Source of the DNA: Planctomycetes bacterium UBA4800
Lineage (GTDB): Bacteria > Planctomycetota > UBA8108 > UBA8890 > UBA8898
Direction of reading: 5' to 3'
Assembly: GCA_002402755.1 (NCBI GenBank)
Contig: DHGK01000050.1
Location: forward strand, 1 to 11,561
Length of the DNA: 11,561 nt
Positions 1-6,105 of this stretch are shown one piece after another; positions within the stretch are counted from its first letter, which is position 1, and each line of letters begins with the position of its first letter. Position numbers and translations under genes: made by a program. The notes under the pieces are model-generated. The model had not been told where the DNA came from, ran no database searches, and was given only the letters and a program-made list of their open reading frames with translations.

Positions 1-85
1 AAATCAGTGACTGTCCCCGGTGGGTGAGGAGGTTGCGGCTTGAGGTAGCAGATTGGGGCTTGAGGGAAATCAGTGACTGTCCCCG
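1..85. repeat. Duplicated 19-bp intergenic element upstream of truD
   Basis: The 19-mer AAATCAGTGACTGTCCCCG occurs twice in direct orientation, at 1-19 and 67-85. Between the copies a second short motif, GGCTTGAGG, is also duplicated (37-45 and 57-65). A further direct octamer GGACGTTC follows at 89-96 and 105-112. The first copy touches the window edge, so the array may continue to the left. Short elements reading AGTGACTGTCCCC (or GGGGACAGTCACT) occur between genes in many environmental bacteria, sometimes near REP/Y1-type transposases. That association is from memory and no transposase is present here. No coding potential is seen in 1-150. Confidence 0.7.
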
Positions 86-135
86 ATCGGACGTTCCCGT
101 CTGGGGACGTTCTGGCGTTGGGTTGGTCTGTCCCT

Positions 136-141
136 TAGAAT
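136..141 (+). promoter_or_regulatory. Possible -10 box placing a leaderless truD start
   Basis: TAGAAT matches the sigma70 -10 consensus at 5 of 6 positions and lies 9 bases before the truD ATG. A transcript from it would start at about 147-149, almost on the start codon. I see no good -35 at the normal distance. The support is this match plus the absence of a Shine-Dalgarno in front of truD. Confidence 0.25.
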
Positions 142-150
142 CGGCCCCGC

Positions 151-1263
151 ATGGACAATGAGCGTTCCGAGCTTTTCCTCGGCCCCGAGCTTCCGTACGC
201 GACGGACGATTGCGCGCCCATCGGCGGGACGGTCAAGGGATCGAGCGAGGACTTCGTGGTGGAAGAGGTTCCGCTGTTCCCGCCCTGCGGAGAGGGGGAG
301 CATCTCTACCTCTCGATCACGAAACGCGGCATGGCGACGCTCGAAGCGATCGAACGGCTCGCGCGCGCCTTCGGGACGCCGGCCGCCGTGTTCGGATACG
401 CGGGGCTCAAGGACAAGCGCGCCGTCGCCACGCAGATCCTGTCGGTGCACTACAGGGGCGAACTGCCGGCCGCGGCCCGGGAAATCCCCGGCCTCACGGT
501 CAACTGGGCGGTGCGCCACCGCCACAAGCTTCGAGCCGCACAGCTCCGAGGCAACAAGTTCACGGTGGTGCTGCGCGCGCCGTCCGTGCGCGATCGCGCG
601 TTCCTGGAGGACGTATTCGCTCGCCTGGACCGGGCGGGCTTCCCCAATTACGTGGGCCCGCAGCGCTTCGGGAACAGGTTCGACGGCCACATCACGGGCC
701 GCGCGCTCCTCATGCGAACGGCGCGGGAGCGCTTCCCCCGCGCGACGCGGCGCCTGCTCATCTCGGCCTACCAGTCGCACCTCTTCAACCTGGCGCTCGC
801 GCAGCGCATGAGGGAAGGCGGCTTCGGTGCCCTGTGGGACGGCGACATCGCCATGAAGCACGACAACGGCGCCTGCTTCCGCGTCGAGAGCGCGGCCGCC
901 GAGCAGGAACGAATGGATCGCTTCGCGATAAGCCCGACCGGCCCGATCTTCGGCGCGAAGATGCTCGCGGCCGGCGGCAGGGAGGGCGCGATCGAGGAGG
1001 CGATTCTCGGGGCCGAGAGCCTCGCCCCGGACACGTTCAAGGGCGTGTTTCCCGGGCTCTCGCTCGACGGCGCGCGGCGCTCGTTCCGATCGCGGGCGGA
1101 GAACCTGGCCTGGGATCTGGCGGACGACGCGTTGCGCCTCGAGTTCTTCCTCCCCAAGGGCGTCTACGCGACGACCTTCCTCCGGGAGGTGGTGAAGCCG
1201 GAGCGCGGAAGCGGGCAGAAGACGTCCTCGACGCCGGAGAGCGATACCGGCCTGTGCGATTAA
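151..1263 (+). CDS. truD: tRNA pseudouridine(13) synthase TruD
   Basis: Isomerises uridine 13 of tRNA (tRNA-Glu in E. coli) to pseudouridine; cytoplasmic, no cofactor. The 370-aa product is close to the E. coli enzyme (about 350). The family motifs appear in order: the catalytic block YAGLKDKRAVATQ with the nucleophile Asp88, NYVGPQRFGNR at 166-176, SAYQSHLFN at 205-213, SPTGPIFG at 261-268 (start of the TruD-specific insertion region), and the closing block FFLPKGVYATTFLREV at 332-347. The last ~23 residues are a polar tail past the conserved core. The ATG at 151 is preceded by a C/G-rich stretch with no Shine-Dalgarno, and a -10-like box lies just upstream, so a leaderless message is possible. 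It appears monocistronic, as the next plus-strand gene begins 123 bases later. A long antisense reading frame over it is a GC-rich shadow. Confidence 0.96.
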   Translation: MDNERSELFLGPELPYATDDCAPIGGTVKGSSEDFVVEEVPLFPPCGEGEHLYLSITKRGMATLEAIERLARAFGTPAAVFGYAGLKDKRAVATQILSVHYRGELPAAAREIPGLTVNWAVRHRHKLRAAQLRGNKFTVVLRAPSVRDRAFLEDVFARLDRAGFPNYVGPQRFGNRFDGHITGRALLMRTARERFPRATRRLLISAYQSHLFNLALAQRMREGGFGALWDGDIAMKHDNGACFRVESAAAEQERMDRFAISPTGPIFGAKMLAAGGREGAIEEAILGAESLAPDTFKGVFPGLSLDGARRSFRSRAENLAWDLADDALRLEFFLPKGVYATTFLREVVKPERGSGQKTSSTPESDTGLCD

Positions 1264-1386
1264 TCTATGTACATGCCAACGGCCGATGCTTGACTCGGCT
1301 CGTTTCAAGCCGCAACTTGTAGGGAAGCTCAGAAACGGTTCCGCTGTTCGGCCGGCGTTGCGCAAGGCAGGTGTAGGACAAGGCCT

Positions 1387-1821
1387 GTGTACACGAACGA
1401 CTTGGTGGCGTGCATCAGGGAACTCCGTGATGTCAAGATGCGGCTCACCTCATGTTCGCTCTCGCAGCACTACCGCGCGTGGTGCGGGGGCAGGTGCGCC
1501 GAGAGCACGGTGATTCGAAGAGGCGCCATCGACGAGCTGCAGGAACTGCTGGCCCTCGACCGATGGCTTGATTCCCTTGCGGAGCCGTCGTCGCAGTGCG
1601 CGCGCGCGCCGGCGCGCCGGCCCGACGATGCCACGGAGATCGGCGCGCGCTGCCGCGTGCTGCGGCTCGTGCGCCGGGGTATCAAGGCCTGCAACGGCGA
1701 CAGGCGGCGCAGCGACCTGAAGGTCTTCCTCTCGCAGCTCGGCGCCGTCGAGGCCGGCCGCGTGCATGCGGTCTCCGAGCGCGACTGTCCCTGCGCTGCA
1801 TGCAGGGCGGGAAGGGTCTGA
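1387..1821 (+). CDS. Small cysteine-rich hypothetical protein
   Basis: I do not recognise this 144-residue product. It starts at GTG 1387, preceded by a modest purine stretch (AGGACAAGG). Codon third positions in this frame are overwhelmingly G or C, like the neighbouring genes, which supports coding here over the antisense frames. It has ten cysteines: C9, C23, C33, C37, C71, C89, C102, C134, C136, C139. They include a CGGRC pair at 33-37 and a C-terminal CPCAAC cluster at 134-139 that could bind metal. The middle (residues 46-63) looks amphipathic and helical. There is no signal peptide or membrane segment. Residues 71-110 are arginine-rich, which could suit nucleic-acid contact. It follows truD on the same strand and converges on pgk. 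It could be a lineage-specific gene or, less likely, a spurious frame. Confidence 0.5.
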   Translation: MYTNDLVACIRELRDVKMRLTSCSLSQHYRAWCGGRCAESTVIRRGAIDELQELLALDRWLDSLAEPSSQCARAPARRPDDATEIGARCRVLRLVRRGIKACNGDRRRSDLKVFLSQLGAVEAGRVHAVSERDCPCAACRAGRV

Positions 1822-1847
1822 CGCCGGCTGCACCGGGGGAACAACGA

Positions 1848-1880
1848 CGCCGGCCGGAACGCTGCGCGTCCCGGCCGGCG
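1848..1880. terminator. Strong hairpin between the convergent small gene and pgk
   Basis: A perfect 10-bp inverted repeat (CGCCGGCCGG at 1848-1857 and CCGGCCGGCG at 1871-1880) encloses a 13-nt loop. A second, loopless palindrome, CCGCGGGCCCGCGG, abuts it at 1881-1894. They fill most of the 79 bases between the stop of the plus-strand gene (1821) and the pgk stop (1901), so they would serve transcripts from both sides. Neither side has a U-tract, so this is a structural or Rho-assisted terminator at best. Confidence 0.5.
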
Positions 1881-1900
1881 CCGCGGGCCCGCGGGGGCCG

Positions 1901-3115
1901 TTACCCGGCGTCGCTCAGCGCCGCCACTCCCGGCAGCACCTTGCCCTCGAGGAACTCGAGCGACGCGCCGCCGCCCGTCGAGACGTGGCTGACCTTGTCG
2001 GCCAGCCCCGCCTCCTCGATGGCCGATGCCGAATCGCCGCCGCCGACGATCGTCATGGCGCCCTTGGCCGTCGCCGCGGCGAGCGCCTTGGCGACCGCCA
2101 GGGTGCCCGCGGCGAAGGGCTGCAGTTCGAAGACGCCCATCGGACCGTTCCAGACGACGGTCTTGGCCTGTTCCACGACCTTGGCGTACAGCGCCCTCGT
2201 CTCCGGGCCGATGTCCAGCCCTTGCGCGTCGGCCGGAATCTTGTCGCGCGGGACGACCGACACGGCCGCGTTCTCGGAGAGCTCGGCCGCGATGACCGTG
2301 TCCAGCGGGAGGTAGAACTTCAGCTTCGGGTACTTCGCGACGTCCGCGAGCACCTGCGCGGCGACATCGATCTTGTCGGCCTCAAGCAGGCTCGCGCCGA
2401 TCTCCAGTCCCATGGCCTTGAAGAACGTGTAGGCCATGCCGCCGCCTATGATCAGCGCGTCGACCTTGGGCAGCAGGCTCTTCAGGACATCGATCTTGCC
2501 CGAGATCTTGGCGCCGCCGATGATCGCCACGAACGGCCGCTTGGGGTCGGCGAGCGCCATGCCGAGCATGCGGAGCTCGCGCTCGACGAGGAACCCCGCG
2601 ACGGCCTTGCCGGGGAAGTGCGCGGCGACCGCGGCGGTCGACGCGTGCGCCCGGTGCACCGCGCCGAACGCGTCCTGGACGAAGAACTCGCCGTACGCGG
2701 CGAGCGCGGCCGCGAAGGCGGCATCGTTCTTCTCCTCCTCGGCGTGATACCTGAGGTTCTCCAGGACGACGCACGTCGTCGCGCTCGCCTGCGCGACGGC
2801 CTGCGCGGCCTCAGGGCCGATGCAATCGGCGCCGAAGACGACCTTCCGGCCGAGGAGCTCGCCGAGGCGCGCCGCCGCGCCCCGGAGCGACGTCGCGGGC
2901 TTGCGCTCGCCCTTGGGGCGGCCCATGTGCGAGATCAGGACGGGCTTGCCGCCCTCGGCCAGGATGAAGTTGATCGTCGGCAGCGTCTCGCGGATGCGCC
3001 GGTCGTCGGTGATCGCGCCCGTCGCCTTGTCCACCGGGACGTTGTAGTCGACGCGCACCAGGACTCGCCTGTCCTTCAATGCGCCCGTGAGGTCCTTGAG
3101 CGTCAGCTTCGCCAT
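1901..3115 (-). CDS. pgk: Phosphoglycerate kinase
   Basis: Transfers the acyl phosphate of 1,3-bisphosphoglycerate to ADP, giving ATP and 3-phosphoglycerate; cytoplasmic glycolysis, reversible in gluconeogenesis. The 404-aa length is standard. N-domain substrate motifs are RVDYNVP (21-27), SHMGRPKG (62-69) and ENLRYHAEEE (119-128). C-domain nucleotide motifs are IGGAKISGKI (199-208), VWNGPMGVFE (321-330), GGGDSASAI (358-366) and STGGGASLEFLEGK (379-392). The block usually written YVNDAFG reads FVQDAFG here (145-151), keeping Asp but with Gln for Asn; the HRAHAS that follows is intact. The ATG lies 3 bases after the gap stop codon, with GGCGGGG inside the end of gap as a likely ribosome site, so the pair is probably translationally coupled. 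Transcription is expected from the promoter upstream of gap. The stop is TAA, followed by the hairpin pair at 1848-1894. Confidence 0.98.
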   Translation of the reverse strand: MAKLTLKDLTGALKDRRVLVRVDYNVPVDKATGAITDDRRIRETLPTINFILAEGGKPVLISHMGRPKGERKPATSLRGAAARLGELLGRKVVFGADCIGPEAAQAVAQASATTCVVLENLRYHAEEEKNDAAFAAALAAYGEFFVQDAFGAVHRAHASTAAVAAHFPGKAVAGFLVERELRMLGMALADPKRPFVAIIGGAKISGKIDVLKSLLPKVDALIIGGGMAYTFFKAMGLEIGASLLEADKIDVAAQVLADVAKYPKLKFYLPLDTVIAAELSENAAVSVVPRDKIPADAQGLDIGPETRALYAKVVEQAKTVVWNGPMGVFELQPFAAGTLAVAKALAAATAKGAMTIVGGGDSASAIEEAGLADKVSHVSTGGGASLEFLEGKVLPGVAALSDAG

Positions 3116-3118
3116 GGG

Positions 3119-4123
3119 CTACCCCGCCATCTTCATCATGAGGTCGATGCAGCGGTTGGAATACCCCCACTCGTTGTCGTACCAGCCGAGCACCTTCACC
3201 ATGTTGCCCTCGACCAGCATGGTGGACTGCGCGTCGAAGACGCACGAGGCCGGGTTGCCGATGATGTCGGTCGACACGATCGGGTCCTCGCAGTACTCCA
3301 GGATGCCCTTGAGGGCGCCCGCGGCGGCGGTCTTCATGGCCTTGTTGATGCCCTCGACCGTGGCCGGCTTCTCCAGCACCACGCAGAGGTCGGTGATCGA
3401 GCCGACCGGCGTCGGGACGCGCAGCGACAGGCCGTCGAGCTTGCCCTTCAGGGCCGGGAGCACCTTGCCGACCGCGCGGGCCGCGCCCGTCGTCGTCGGG
3501 ATGATCGCGATGGCGCCCGCGCGCGCGCGGCGCAGGTCCTTGTGGATCGCATCGAGGATCCTCTGGTCGTTCGTGTAGGCGTGGCACGTCGTCATGAGGC
3601 CGTGCTTGATGCCGAAGGTCTCGTGGAGGACCTTGGCCATCGGCGCCAGGCAGTTGGTCGTGCAGGAGGCGTTGGAGACGAGCGTGTCCGCCTTCCCGAG
3701 GGTGTCGTCGTTGACGCCCATGACGATGATCTTGATCTCGCCGCTCTTGTCCTTCGGGGGCACGGTGAGGAGCACCTTCCTGGCGCCCGCGGCGATGTGC
3801 TTCTTGCAGTCCTCGGCGGAGGCGAAGACGCCGGTCGACTCGACGACGATCTCGGCGCCCTGCTGCTTCCACGGGAGCTGCGCGGGATCCTTGATCGCGG
3901 TCACGGGGATCTTCTTCCCGTCGACGACGATGGCGCCCTCGGCGGCCTCGACCTTGCCGGCGAACCTGCCCTGGGTCGAGTCGTAGCGCAGGAAGTGCGC
4001 GACGCTCTTGGCGTCCATGAGGTCGTTGATGCCGACGATCTCGAACTTCCCCGTCGCCCACGCGGCGCGGAAGACGAGCTTGCCGATCCGTCCGAACCCG
4101 TTGATACCGATCTTGATCGCCAT
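3119..4123 (-). CDS. gap: Glyceraldehyde-3-phosphate dehydrogenase (phosphorylating)
   Basis: Oxidises glyceraldehyde 3-phosphate with NAD and phosphate to 1,3-bisphosphoglycerate, the substrate of the adjoining pgk. The 334-aa product has the Rossmann entry INGFGRIG (7-14), the adenosine-ribose region GINDLMD (31-37, acidic as in NAD enzymes), the catalytic SNASCTTN with Cys154, the partner His181 in CHAYTNDQ, and the C-terminal WYDNEWGYSNR (314-324). In the coenzyme-selectivity loop the sequence reads LDAIHKDLRRAR (190-201). Classical NAD enzymes have Leu-Pro and plastid-type NADP/dual enzymes Ala-Ser at the two residues that are Ala-Ile here, so cofactor preference is less certain than usual. 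An upstream in-frame ATG at 4261 would add 46 arginine-rich residues. I chose 4123 because AAGGAG lies 6 bases before it and the protein then starts at the family's usual N-terminus. First gene of the gap-pgk operon. Confidence 0.97.
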   Translation of the reverse strand: MAIKIGINGFGRIGKLVFRAAWATGKFEIVGINDLMDAKSVAHFLRYDSTQGRFAGKVEAAEGAIVVDGKKIPVTAIKDPAQLPWKQQGAEIVVESTGVFASAEDCKKHIAAGARKVLLTVPPKDKSGEIKIIVMGVNDDTLGKADTLVSNASCTTNCLAPMAKVLHETFGIKHGLMTTCHAYTNDQRILDAIHKDLRRARAGAIAIIPTTTGAARAVGKVLPALKGKLDGLSLRVPTPVGSITDLCVVLEKPATVEGINKAMKTAAAGALKGILEYCEDPIVSTDIIGNPASCVFDAQSTMLVEGNMVKVLGWYDNEWGYSNRCIDLMMKMAG

Positions 4124-4129
4124 GCTCCG

Positions 4130-4135
4130 CTCCTT
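4130..4135 (-). promoter_or_regulatory. Ribosome binding site of gap
   Basis: AAGGAG, 6 bases before the ATG at 4123. It decides this start against the in-frame ATG at 4261, which would put 46 non-family residues on the N-terminus and would place the start upstream of most of the leader. Confidence 0.85.
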
Positions 4136-4138
4136 GCT

Positions 4139-4146
4139 AAAAAAAA
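4139..4146 (-). promoter_or_regulatory. T8 tract in the gap leader, possible attenuator
   Basis: Reading toward gap, the ~155-base leader is very GC-rich and ends in short hairpin-forming stretches (GCGC-GGA-GCGC, and CGCGC-CTGG-GCGCG just before it). These are followed by ACGTG and eight T residues, then the ribosome site 3 bases further on. A GC-rich stem followed by a U run is the layout of an intrinsic terminator, here upstream of a coding region. The stems are short (4-5 bp) and alternatives exist, so a leader attenuator is only a suggestion. The run may merely keep the ribosome site unpaired. Confidence 0.25.
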
Positions 4147-4284
4147 CACGTGCGCTCCGCGCCCAGGCGCGCGCCCTCCCGGATTTCGGGGTGCGCCGCC
4201 GGCGCACGAGCCCCGGCCGCCGCGGCCATGCGCATGCGGGCACTGGACGCATTCGCCGCATGGCCTGCGCAAAAGAAGGGGCCT

Positions 4285-4313
4285 ATTATAGGTTGTCCGG
4301 CGCCGGGAGGCAA
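4285..4313 (-). promoter_or_regulatory. Sigma70-type promoter of gap-pgk
   Basis: On the minus strand TTGCCT (4313-4308, 4 of 6 consensus bases) is followed after exactly 17 bases by a perfect TATAAT (4290-4285). The expected start is near 4278, giving a leader of about 155 bases before the gap ATG. The AT-rich -10 stands out sharply in this GC-rich region. Confidence 0.75.
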
Positions 4314-4317
4314 GGTT

Positions 4318-4333
4318 GCCGGCGGGCGCCGGC
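4318..4333. promoter_or_regulatory. Dyad between the divergent gap and purO promoters
   Basis: GCCGGCG and CGCCGGC form a 7-bp inverted repeat with a 2-base centre, 4 bases beyond the gap -35 box and on the purO side. A related 10-bp palindrome, CCGGCGCCGG, sits inside the gap promoter spacer (4297-4306). Their placement would suit a repressor or activator site. Such GC dyads also arise by chance at this base composition. Confidence 0.25.
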
Positions 4334-4368
4334 GGCGCGGAGCGGCGAGGTTTTTCGGCGCGCGCTTC

Positions 4369-4397
4369 TTGATCCCCGCGGCGCGATGGCCTATCAT
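4369..4397 (+). promoter_or_regulatory. Sigma70-type promoter of the purO operon
   Basis: TTGATC (4369-4374, 4 of 6) and TATCAT (4392-4397, 5 of 6) are separated by exactly 17 bases. The expected start is about 4404, roughly 50 bases before the purO ATG. It is divergent from the gap promoter, with 55 bases between the two -35 boxes. Confidence 0.6.
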
Positions 4398-4443
4398 GCG
4401 CCGCGTCGCGCGCGGGGCGACCGCGGCCCCGCGCCGCAGAGAA

Positions 4444-4449
4444 GAGGTG
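4444..4449 (+). promoter_or_regulatory. Ribosome binding site of purO
   Basis: GAGGTG, 6 bases before the ATG at 4456. It rules out the upstream in-frame ATG at 4396, which lies inside the predicted -10 box, and other upstream starts that would add arginine-rich sequence not found in the family. Confidence 0.75.
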
Positions 4450-4455
4450 GCGAGA

Positions 4456-5109
4456 ATGTCCGACGAGAGTCTGTACTGCGGCAGGTTCGTGGGCGTGTGC
4501 CGGACGAGCGCCGGCGACTGCGGCGTCTTCTACCGGGTGTCGTCCCGGTCCTTTCCCAACCGGACGGCGGTCGCGGCGGCCGGCGGCGCGCTGATCGTGC
4601 CGCGGGACCCGCGGGAGGCCGAGGCCAACCCCTACATCGCCTACCGCTGCCTGCGCCACGGCAAGGGCGCGGCGGTGGCGAGCAACGGCAGCCACACGGA
4701 CGCGCTCTTCGAGCGCATCGCGGCGGGCATGCCGCCGCGCGATGCCTTCGCGATGGTCCTGCTCGCGTTCGATTACGAGCACGACCAGCTCGACACGCCG
4801 CGCATCGCGGCCTGCATCGCGGGCGGCGCGGCGTACCTGGGCATCGTCCGGCGCACGGGGCTGCAGGTCGAGGAACTGGAGCTCGCGCCGGGCGCGGCGC
4901 GGTTCGTGGCGACCTACGAACTTGACCGCATCGACGACCTCCGGGCACGCGGCGCGATCGCCGCCGGGGACGCGGCCGGCATCGCGCGGAGCCTCATGGA
5001 CGCGCCGCCGTTCCGCGCGCTCTCCAAGCCCGTGTGCGGCGCCTGCGCGCTCGCGCGCGGCGGGGAGTTCGACGTCGCGGTCATCGACGCCGCCGCGCCG
5101 GGGCGATGA
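4456..5109 (+). CDS. purO: IMP cyclohydrolase, archaeal PurO type
   Basis: Closes the ring of 5-formamidoimidazole-4-carboxamide ribotide (FAICAR) to inosine monophosphate, the last step of de novo purine synthesis. In most bacteria the C-terminal AICARFT and N-terminal cyclohydrolase domains of PurH do this; PurO is the unrelated enzyme first known from methanogens. The 217-aa product has the PurO signature blocks in order: YCGRF near the N-terminus, YRVSSRSFPNR (26-36), NPYIAYRC (58-65), VASNGSHTD (74-82), MPPRDA (92-97), LAFDYEHD (103-110) and DTPRIAA (113-119). Length is close to the archaeal enzyme (about 200). A cysteine pair CGAC (194-197) lies in the C-terminal region and is not part of the signature. 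It is first of an operon; its TGA overlaps the ATG of the next gene. Assignment rests on motif recognition and I am confident of the family. Whether this cell also has purH cannot be seen. Confidence 0.92.
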   Translation: MSDESLYCGRFVGVCRTSAGDCGVFYRVSSRSFPNRTAVAAAGGALIVPRDPREAEANPYIAYRCLRHGKGAAVASNGSHTDALFERIAAGMPPRDAFAMVLLAFDYEHDQLDTPRIAACIAGGAAYLGIVRRTGLQVEELELAPGAARFVATYELDRIDDLRARGAIAAGDAAGIARSLMDAPPFRALSKPVCGACALARGGEFDVAVIDAAAPGR

Positions 5110-6065
5110 ACATCCTGGTCGCGGTCAGGCCGTTCGCGATCGCGCTCGGCCTGGCGATCGTCGTCAACGCGGGGGCGAGCGCCGCGGCGCCCGGTCTCGG
5201 CGCCGCGCGCCTGCTGGTCAACCTGCCGGTGCCCGAGCCGTACCTGTCGTACGCGCTGCTGCCGCTCGCGTGCTGCCTTCTCTTTCCCGCGGCCCTGCGC
5301 ATTCCGCGGGCGGCGGAGTTCCTGGTGCTGCTGGGATTCACGAGCGCGGTCGCGGCCGACATCATCCGCTACTACGTGATGGTCGCGGAGGGACGGATCG
5401 GCACGCTTCTGCCCGTCCCGTTCAGCGCGATCGTGCTCGCGATCCTTCTGGGCCAGGCCGCGGGGATCCTGCTTGAGTGCCGGGTCCGCGAGGTGCGGGT
5501 GCGTGTCCTCGCGTTTCTCACGGGCGCGGCCTACCTGTGTCTCATGATGGGGTACGTGATCGCGTTCGGGTGCACGGACTACCGGTACGCGGGCGGCGCG
5601 GACGCCGCCATCGTGCTCGGCGCCCGGGTGAATTCCGACCGGACGGTGAGCGGCGCGCTCGCGCAGCGGCTCCTGACCGCGATCGAGCTGTACCGGGAGG
5701 GGCGCGTGGCTCGTCTGATAATGACGGGGGGGACCGGCGAAAGCGGCGTCAACGAGGCCGACGTCATGGCCGACTTCGCCCGCGCGCGCGGCGTGCCCGC
5801 GCGGGCGCTGCTCGTGGACCGAGAGGGCGTGACGACGTATCGGTCGGCGCGCAACTGCGCGGCGCTGTGCCGGCGGAACGGAGTGGCGACGGCGATGGTC
5901 GTGAGCCAGTACTACCACCTGGCGCGGACCAAGCTGCTCTTCGAGCGCCAGGGGCTGCAGGTCAGGACCGTGCCCGCGCGCGCGGGCGAACGGATGTCCG
6001 CCGATGTCGCGGGGGCGCTTCGCGAAGCGGCCGCGTTGCCGTATTATTACCTGTGTGGGACCTAG
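5106..6065 (+). CDS. Five-TM membrane protein with C-terminal DUF218 (YdcF/SanA/ElyC-like) domain
   Basis: The 319-aa product has two parts. Residues 1-155 hold about five hydrophobic segments (roughly 7-29, 47-65, 70-92, 102-123, 132-155). Residues 164-319 form a DUF218 domain: ADAAIVLGARV (165-175), MTGGTGESG (206-214), the Glu/Asp pair EAD (217-219), TTYRSARN (243-250) and SQYYHLARTKLLF (267-279) with the conserved His and Arg. DUF218 proteins such as E. coli SanA and ElyC act in envelope integrity or peptidoglycan precursor metabolism, but the biochemical reaction is not settled. Whether the domain faces periplasm or cytoplasm depends on the TM count. The ATG overlaps the purO stop (ATGA), so it is translationally coupled to purO; I chose it over an upstream frame inside purO for this reason. 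An omptin-like outer-membrane gene follows, which fits an envelope role. Confidence 0.85.
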   Translation: MNILVAVRPFAIALGLAIVVNAGASAAAPGLGAARLLVNLPVPEPYLSYALLPLACCLLFPAALRIPRAAEFLVLLGFTSAVAADIIRYYVMVAEGRIGTLLPVPFSAIVLAILLGQAAGILLECRVREVRVRVLAFLTGAAYLCLMMGYVIAFGCTDYRYAGGADAAIVLGARVNSDRTVSGALAQRLLTAIELYREGRVARLIMTGGTGESGVNEADVMADFARARGVPARALLVDREGVTTYRSARNCAALCRRNGVATAMVVSQYYHLARTKLLFERQGLQVRTVPARAGERMSADVAGALREAAALPYYYLCGT

Positions 6066-6090
6066 GCGGCGCGAGCGTGGGCGAGCCGGC

Positions 6091-6097
6091 GAGGAGG
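6091..6097 (+). promoter_or_regulatory. Ribosome binding site selecting the GTG start at 6106
   Basis: GAGGAGG, 8 bases before GTG 6106. The other possible starts of this frame, ATG 6004 and GTG 6055, lie inside the preceding gene and have no comparable site. Confidence 0.55.
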
Positions 6098-6105
6098 CGC
6101 GGACG

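Noticed and set aside
1288..1310. Inverted repeat GCTTGA...TCAAGC just after truD
   Set aside because: Only 6 bp with an 11-base loop and no U run; too weak to call a terminator.
70..1365. 431-aa open frame antisense to truD
   Set aside because: Its composition is the arginine/alanine-rich pattern of a GC-rich antisense shadow, and truD is secure by conserved motifs.
1766..4291. 841-aa open frame on the plus strand across pgk and gap
   Set aside because: It is antisense to two well-supported enzymes. The low-complexity Arg/Asp/His/Leu composition shows no domain.
6004..6105. Longer N-terminus of the omptin-like protein from ATG 6004
   Set aside because: It would overlap the DUF218 gene by 62 bases and has no ribosome site. 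GTG 6055 remains a weaker possibility, as stated in the gene entry.
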